NCBI GenBank assembly: GCA_030645475.1
Contig: JAUSMA010000015.1
Coordinates: 1 to 64,000, forward strand
Direction of reading: 5' to 3'
From: Nitrospirota bacterium
GTDB taxonomy: Bacteria > Nitrospirota > Nitrospiria > Nitrospirales > Nitrospiraceae
Length of the DNA stretch: 64,000 nt
Every line of letters starts with the position of its first letter. The first letter of the stretch is position 1. The translations under genes were made by a program, and so were the position numbers. Positions 60,601-64,000 of the stretch are shown here, piece after piece. The notes beneath the pieces are model-generated. The model saw only the letters and a program-made list of their open reading frames with translations, was not told the DNA's origin and did not search any database.

Positions 60601-62448
60601 CTTGTGGCCAGGCTTGCCCATGGTGGGCATCTGCATCGCGACCCAATCCTTCACCGTGACGGTGGCAGGGTTGGTGGTCCAGTTGCTCTTACCTTTGTCG
60701 GTGATCGTGAACTGCTTTCCGAACCAATCGACCGTCTGACCGACCAACTTGTCCGACGAGATCGGAGTCTTGATCCGGCCCTTGCGATCCGGCAATTCTT
60801 GAAGGTCCGGCATCACGTCGTTCCGGAGGTCCCCCTGCTGGATCGTGTTGTACACGCGCCAGTAGCCCCACATACCAGCCACATAATGGTGCGCCACGTG
60901 GCAATGGAAGAGGAAGTCACCGGCCAACTGTTGGCAGAGACCCGATCCACACTCCGTCTCGAGGTCGAGGGCTTCTGAAGGCCCGATGACTTCGACGTCG
61001 ACCCGGTCCGTCTTCGCACGAATCACCGGATACTTAACCGGGCCGTTCACGGCGGTGGCCCAGAGGTTCATGTCGTCGATCGCCCGCGGGCTGCGCGGCC
61101 AGCGAATGGTTCCACCATGGGGGTGGTGCGAGTGGAACACTTCCGATCCACCGTGGACCAAGCGGAACTTGGCAGGATCGCCGATGTACGAACGGGGAAT
61201 CGTCGGCGAGGGATCGCCGAACGTATAGGAGCTATAACCCATCGACTCGTCTTCGAATCCGAAGTACTCGTGCTGCACATGCATGTTATTGATGCCGAAC
61301 GGCTCGCTGCGATAGTTGATCGCACGGCCACCAGGACGGTAGGCATCGGTCAGAGGATCGCGCTGCGGGAGGAAATCCCCCTTCTTGTTCAAGGGACGGA
61401 ATGCTTCGTCGCCGACTTCGTGGTAATAGAGCACGAACTCACGGAAGTCAGGACCGGTTCCATTCTTGATCATGACCTGCCAGCCGCTGGAGGCCGGAGT
61501 CACGGCACCGCTGCCGAGCGCTTCCCAATAGGACGAACCGCGGGGCTCGACCACGAAAGACCCGAACATGCCCATCACCGTCAGCTCACGGTCTTGGCTG
61601 TAGGTATGGAACTGGCGGACACCCTCTTGGGTGTTCGGGTGGATGTACCACTCGAACTCGCCGCTCTTCTTTTCCTCGACGACCGAATCAGAATTGGTCG
61701 TCGTCGCCGCCGCGCCGGTGGCGCTCACGACCATGCTCGATCCATGGATATGCAAACTGACCGACCCGCCGCCCTCTTCCAGCTTGTTCGAAAGCTTGAG
61801 CTTGACGCAATCGCCCTGGTTGGCACGGATCGTCAAAGGCTGAATCCACTGAGCCTGTACACCTGGAATGATCGCGCCAGGATCGAACCCTTCCTTCTCG
61901 CGCGCTTCCTTATTCTTGGTTTCTTCCGCACGCACCTTCTCGATATTCTCGTCCAGCACGTACATGTAGCCGGGATAGAAATCCAGCCACTGGTTCAGCG
62001 TGATCTCGACGTTGATCGCGGAGACGTTGTACTGCTTCACCGGGGCCGTGGCCGGGCACTTCCCGCCGCCCGTCAGCGCGACCGGTTCCACCCGAGGATC
62101 GGACACCAGGAGCATGTCCTGCCCACCCGCTCCATATTGGTGCATCATGGAGGAGGTGTTGTACATGCCCGTATTGATGCCCTGCAGCTGAGGATCGCTG
62201 GCCATATGGTCCATGATCCGCTGATGCTGCTGTTCAACCATCGCGGAACGCTCGGGCTTGCCGCCCATCGTATCCTCGACGATCGTCTGACCTTTGAGTT
62301 TTTCTGCCCAACCGGGCAGCTGGTGATTCATCGCAACGTGCTGCGATGGGCTCTCAGCGGATGCGAGCGGGACCCCGAGAAGGGCCACCGCCGCCATCGC
62401 GCTAAGCATGCGGGTAGGGACACAGACCCGTAGCGTACGGAAAAACAT
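57604..62448 (-). CDS. Giant double multicopper oxidase, secreted
   Basis: The 1614-residue protein starts at ATG 62448, after AAGGAGG. A signal peptide (MLSAMAAVALLGVPLASAES region) precedes many cupredoxin domains. Copper motifs occur in two sets. The first has LHIHGSS, HSHHPHGG and FLFHCHVAHHYVAGMWGYW (near residue 520), a full type 1/2/3 site. The second has NTHWHFLQF and FWHDHAFGATTWPHGGFG (near 820-960). Later domains repeat the KSFNVLALDYP and LRVNVGDCVKVNLKNK cupredoxin pattern. The length is about three times a laccase. It may oxidise metals or an organic donor, or reduce a nitrogen oxide; the substrate is not evident. It is a single-gene unit with promoter and terminator. Confidence 0.85.
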   Translation of the reverse strand: MFFRTLRVCVPTRMLSAMAAVALLGVPLASAESPSQHVAMNHQLPGWAEKLKGQTIVEDTMGGKPERSAMVEQQHQRIMDHMASDPQLQGINTGMYNTSSMMHQYGAGGQDMLLVSDPRVEPVALTGGGKCPATAPVKQYNVSAINVEITLNQWLDFYPGYMYVLDENIEKVRAEETKNKEAREKEGFDPGAIIPGVQAQWIQPLTIRANQGDCVKLKLSNKLEEGGGSVSLHIHGSSMVVSATGAAATTTNSDSVVEEKKSGEFEWYIHPNTQEGVRQFHTYSQDRELTVMGMFGSFVVEPRGSSYWEALGSGAVTPASSGWQVMIKNGTGPDFREFVLYYHEVGDEAFRPLNKKGDFLPQRDPLTDAYRPGGRAINYRSEPFGINNMHVQHEYFGFEDESMGYSSYTFGDPSPTIPRSYIGDPAKFRLVHGGSEVFHSHHPHGGTIRWPRSPRAIDDMNLWATAVNGPVKYPVIRAKTDRVDVEVIGPSEALDLETECGSGLCQQLAGDFLFHCHVAHHYVAGMWGYWRVYNTIQQGDLRNDVMPDLQELPDRKGRIKTPISSDKLVGQTVDWFGKQFTITDKGKSNWTTNPATVTVKDWVAMQMPTMGKPGHKDDEKGQTVSYDATVLDWAWDGNRAMSERESTIDNPKYKSTHPGKRHPIMFESMTGKVAWPHLTPHFGRRVMFSPNHSGAPWLEMIRRDANGEESTDQAKPGENGIWSLCPENAGRKDFNVHFIKLPIKIAKAQGKEPAVVDPNGLIYVLHEEEAAIRANDDLKYPLVVRGNIYDCVDWTLTSEWDDDDYTNFQSSKINTHWHFLQFDNQASDGVITGFSYEQSVRPFTMLKKDNKKGLPAPMNTVLTAPAKKGAASLSVKNAGQYHVGTLILVGADNVKGNEISRIKAISGNTITLAKGLKNDHPANDIITVEFVRQRFWVDADVGTVFWHDHAFGATTWPHGGFGTFIAEPVGSTYHDAKTGKMIRSGPIADIRTVEPVGHGVNNSFRELMVQLHDTVPHTVNIVTAGNPPGQPIEVALEAGKTVSFMMPEKIYMTPMPFLNGGTHTTGSGLNFRAAPIAQRLATNPDVSQAFNSQIHGDPYTPLLRAYVGDTMVFRLLHTLMNETMTWTISGHTFLSERYAGDANRKNSMHVGIAERYDLVVPQAGGPRLQAGDYIHFNGRSSKFSEGGWGIIRVYDKEQADLKKLPSGFSTKGEIPKAVPVCPADAPVKSFNVLALDYPAMKFNAKAPESIEVDFERKIQISNPEAKIYALEEDAAKVAGGMHPMPLTLRVNVGDCVKVNLKNKMKDSKASFSAIGLAFDPKDSMGLNVGNNPGDQTIAPGAERSYTYYADPFNGETTSLVWDWGNVMVNPRNGLFGAVVVGPKGSKYRDPRTGADLSNKNSWAADVIIDRSVPGNEMRPNYRDVALFFQDEDNIIGTSFMPYVQNVAGLTGVNYRSEPYKYREEQGCSLGKMFQPCKADKPEDPATPLIEAHAGDPVRIHVIGANNEQNGMFSVEKHEWPIEPFMRGADVISVVEFSGSEILDAFLPSAGGPYRLPGDYVYSNQRLPYSQSGQWGYVRVLPSGDTRLLPLHGAGAGMKSASVEQPVQAIPVAAK

Positions 62449-62554
62449 GGACCGGCCTCCTTGTTTTGGTGAGAAAAACAGCTACAAACTAGAATGACGT
62501 ATGTATGGACCGAATAATGGACCGGCCTCCTTCAGATGAGGAGTGAAACAGCTA
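62447..62554. repeat. Direct duplication of the oxidase ribosome-binding region
   Basis: ATGGACCGGCCTCCTT at 62447-62462 recurs at 62517-62532, and AACAGCTA recurs at 62477-62484 and 62547-62554, both 70 bases apart. On the minus strand each copy reads AAGGAGGCCGGTCCAT. In the true start the next base gives ATG; in the upstream copy it gives ATT. Confidence 0.8.
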
Positions 62555-62634
62555 GCAAAAATAAACAACTCGTACGCATGACACATTCCTCTACCGACTC
62601 ACGAAGAAATGTTCATCTTCATAATGAGGGGCGA

Positions 62635-62664
62635 ACGATACTGAAATTCCACATAGCATGTCAA
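62635..62664 (-). promoter_or_regulatory. Possible promoter of the multicopper oxidase gene
   Basis: On the minus strand TTGACA (62664-62659) is followed after 18 bases by TATCGT (62640-62635). The -10 matches four of six positions. It would leave a leader of about 180 bases that contains both copies of the duplicated ribosome site. Confidence 0.5.
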
Positions 62665-62835
62665 CCCCTGTGGGTTCAGGCACTCCAGGCAAACTGCCGT
62701 ATACCGCATCGCATGCGGAACCACACACACCACCCTGTCAAAATCATCCATATCTGGCGGGTGTTTCGCGCTCCGATAATTAGGCCTTCTTCTTCGGTGC
62801 GCCAGCCTCTACTTCTGTGCGATAATTATTCCCAT
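62665..62835. other. Divergent intergenic region
   Basis: It separates the oxidase and transporter genes. GCGATAATTATTCCC precedes the transporter ATG, and a similar word (CCGATAATTAGGCC) lies at 62776-62789. A second TTGACA occurs on the minus strand at 62741-62736 without a good -10. No ribosome site stands out for the transporter start. Confidence 0.4.
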
Positions 62836-64000
62836 GCTACTTAAACGTTGGCTCGTTGGAAATCCACTGAAGACCGCGCAAGCCGCTCACCAGCGGCTCT
62901 CGAAGCGCTTAGCCTTGGCCGTGTTTTCCTCCGACGCCCTCTCTTCAGTCGCGTACGCCACAGAAGAAATTCTCCTGGTCCTCGTTCCATCCAGCCTGGC
63001 CTTTGCGCATTTCTCGATTCCGATCAGCCTCATGATCATCCTGCTACTGGGAATTTTGACTCTTTCTTACTCCCAGATCATTTTCGAATATCCCGGCGGC
63101 GGCGGCGCCTACATCGTCTCAAAATCGAACCTGGGTGAATGGCCGGGACTAACTGCAGCAGCCTCATTGATGATCGATTATGTCCTAACCGTCGCAGTCA
63201 GCGTGGCGGCCGGTATTGCCGCCATCACCTCCGCAGTTCCCGCGCTCTATCCGTATCGCACAGTGCTCGGCGTGGTCGCCATTCTGCTCGTGCTCCTGGT
63301 CAACCTGCGCGGCGTTCGGGAGTCGGGAAAAGTATTTGCCGTCCCGACCTACATGTTCATCGGGACCATGCTCCTCATGTTGGCTGCAGGAACGTATCAA
63401 ATCCTGTTCGGGCAACTCACCCCCGTCGTCGCCCAGAGCATGGCCACCCAAACGGCGGTTGAGTCGGTGTCGCTGTTTCTCCTGCTCCGTGCTTTCTCAT
63501 CAGGCTGTACGGCACTCACCGGCGTCGAAGTCATCTCGAACGGCGTGCCGGCCTTTCGTCCCCCGGAGCCGAAGAACGCTGCTATCACGATGATCGCGAT
63601 GGCGGGCATCCTGGGCGTACTTTTCCTCGGCATCAGTACGATGGCCTATCACTTGGGTGTCCTGCCGAAAGACGATGAAACCGTTGTCTCACAAGTGGCG
63701 CGCGCCATCTTCGGCGAAGGATTCCTCTACTACTTGATACAGATTTCCACGATGTCGATCCTGGTCCTCGCAGCGAACAGCGCCTTCGCAGGGTTTCCAC
63801 GTCTCGCATCGCTGTTGGCCCGCGACAGCTACATGCCCCACCAGATGGAACTCATGGGCGACCGCCTGGTGTTCTCCAATGGCATTCTCATCCTGGGAGT
63901 CTTCTCGTGCTTCCTCATTGTCATATTCAGCGGTGACACCCACGCACTGATTCCGCTCTATGCCGTCGGCGTGTTTCTCTCGTTCACCCTCTCGCAAGCA
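62836..64000 (+). CDS. KimA-like APC-superfamily transporter (partial)
   Basis: ATG 62836 begins an open frame that runs past the window end (388 codons visible). It starts MLLKRWLVGNPLKTAQAAHQ, then RLALAVFSSDALSSVAYATE, matching the KimA/YdaO group of potassium importers within the amino-acid/polyamine permease superfamily. Helices follow with EYPGGGGAYIVSKSNLGEWP, the APC ligand-binding signature. About nine helices are visible. KimA proteins take up potassium with protons and are c-di-AMP regulated in Firmicutes. The C-terminal cytoplasmic domain lies outside the window. Confidence 0.8.

Noticed and set aside
62536-62844. 102-codon plus-strand frame before the transporter
   Set aside because: It covers a promoter region and repeats, has no family resemblance and would overlap the transporter start.

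Overview
The window looks like a chromosome segment of a Nitrospira-type nitrite oxidiser (lineage II or a comammox relative). I base this on gene content: two gamma-subunit-like haem proteins of the nitrite oxidoreductase (NXR) family, a TorD-like chaperone, a NapG-like iron-sulfur protein, tatA, two atypical cytochrome bd-like oxidases with dedicated c-type cytochromes, several multihaem cytochromes and a giant double multicopper oxidase. No nxrA or nxrB is in the window, so the species is not fixed. No tRNA, rRNA or CRISPR array was recognised.

Region 1 (1-10.3 kb) is an accessory, decaying area. The tail of an IS30-family element sits in the 3' end of an MmeI-like DNA methyltransferase gene. 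Toxin-antitoxin modules follow: DUF2281 with Unstab_antitox and RelE (toxin broken by an amber codon), DUF4258 with YgiT, and a Gp49-like toxin with an HTH antitoxin. Fragments of a second HTH antitoxin, a winged-helix protein and an ORF6N protein lie among them. Dispersed repeats (core TGGTCTATCTGG) separate these modules. Interspersed intact genes are pal, pssA and a secreted beta-propeller gene.

Region 2 (10.3-25.4 kb), almost all on the minus strand, holds two paralogous five-haem cytochromes, a PDZ protein, two NxrC-like proteins, an NHL propeller, tatA, a TPR protein, a polytopic membrane protein, a cobalamin-type radical SAM enzyme, the TorD-like chaperone, the NapG-like protein and an unrecognised protein with a HELLH motif. 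This looks like an export, maturation and electron-transfer kit for NXR-like periplasmic enzymes.

Region 3 (25.4-37.9 kb) is housekeeping: a sigma-54 activator and its PAS-rich histidine kinase, secF-secD-yajC-tgt-argS, a family 9 glycosyltransferase and mobA.

Region 4 (37.9-57.6 kb) is the respiratory core. Operon A runs from about 44.7 kb down to 38.0 kb: a perfect consensus sigma-70 promoter, two unlisted 40-residue membrane peptides, bd-like oxidase 1, two membrane-bound cytochromes c and a cytochrome c fused to an NxrC-like domain, closed by a terminator. Operon B runs from 53.1 to 44.9 kb: methyltransferase, DUF420 protein, a PCP_red-type protein, a membrane protein, bd-like oxidase 2, DUF3047, a glycine-rich membrane protein and two FGE-like proteins without the catalytic cysteines. 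Further upstream are two cupredoxin-like secreted proteins, a HEAT-repeat protein and a LolA-like protein.

Region 5 (57.6-64 kb) contains the 1614-residue multicopper oxidase and, divergently, the start of a KimA-type potassium/amino-acid transporter cut by the window edge. A structured repeat of about 170-190 bp with covarying stems occurs directly after two stop codons.
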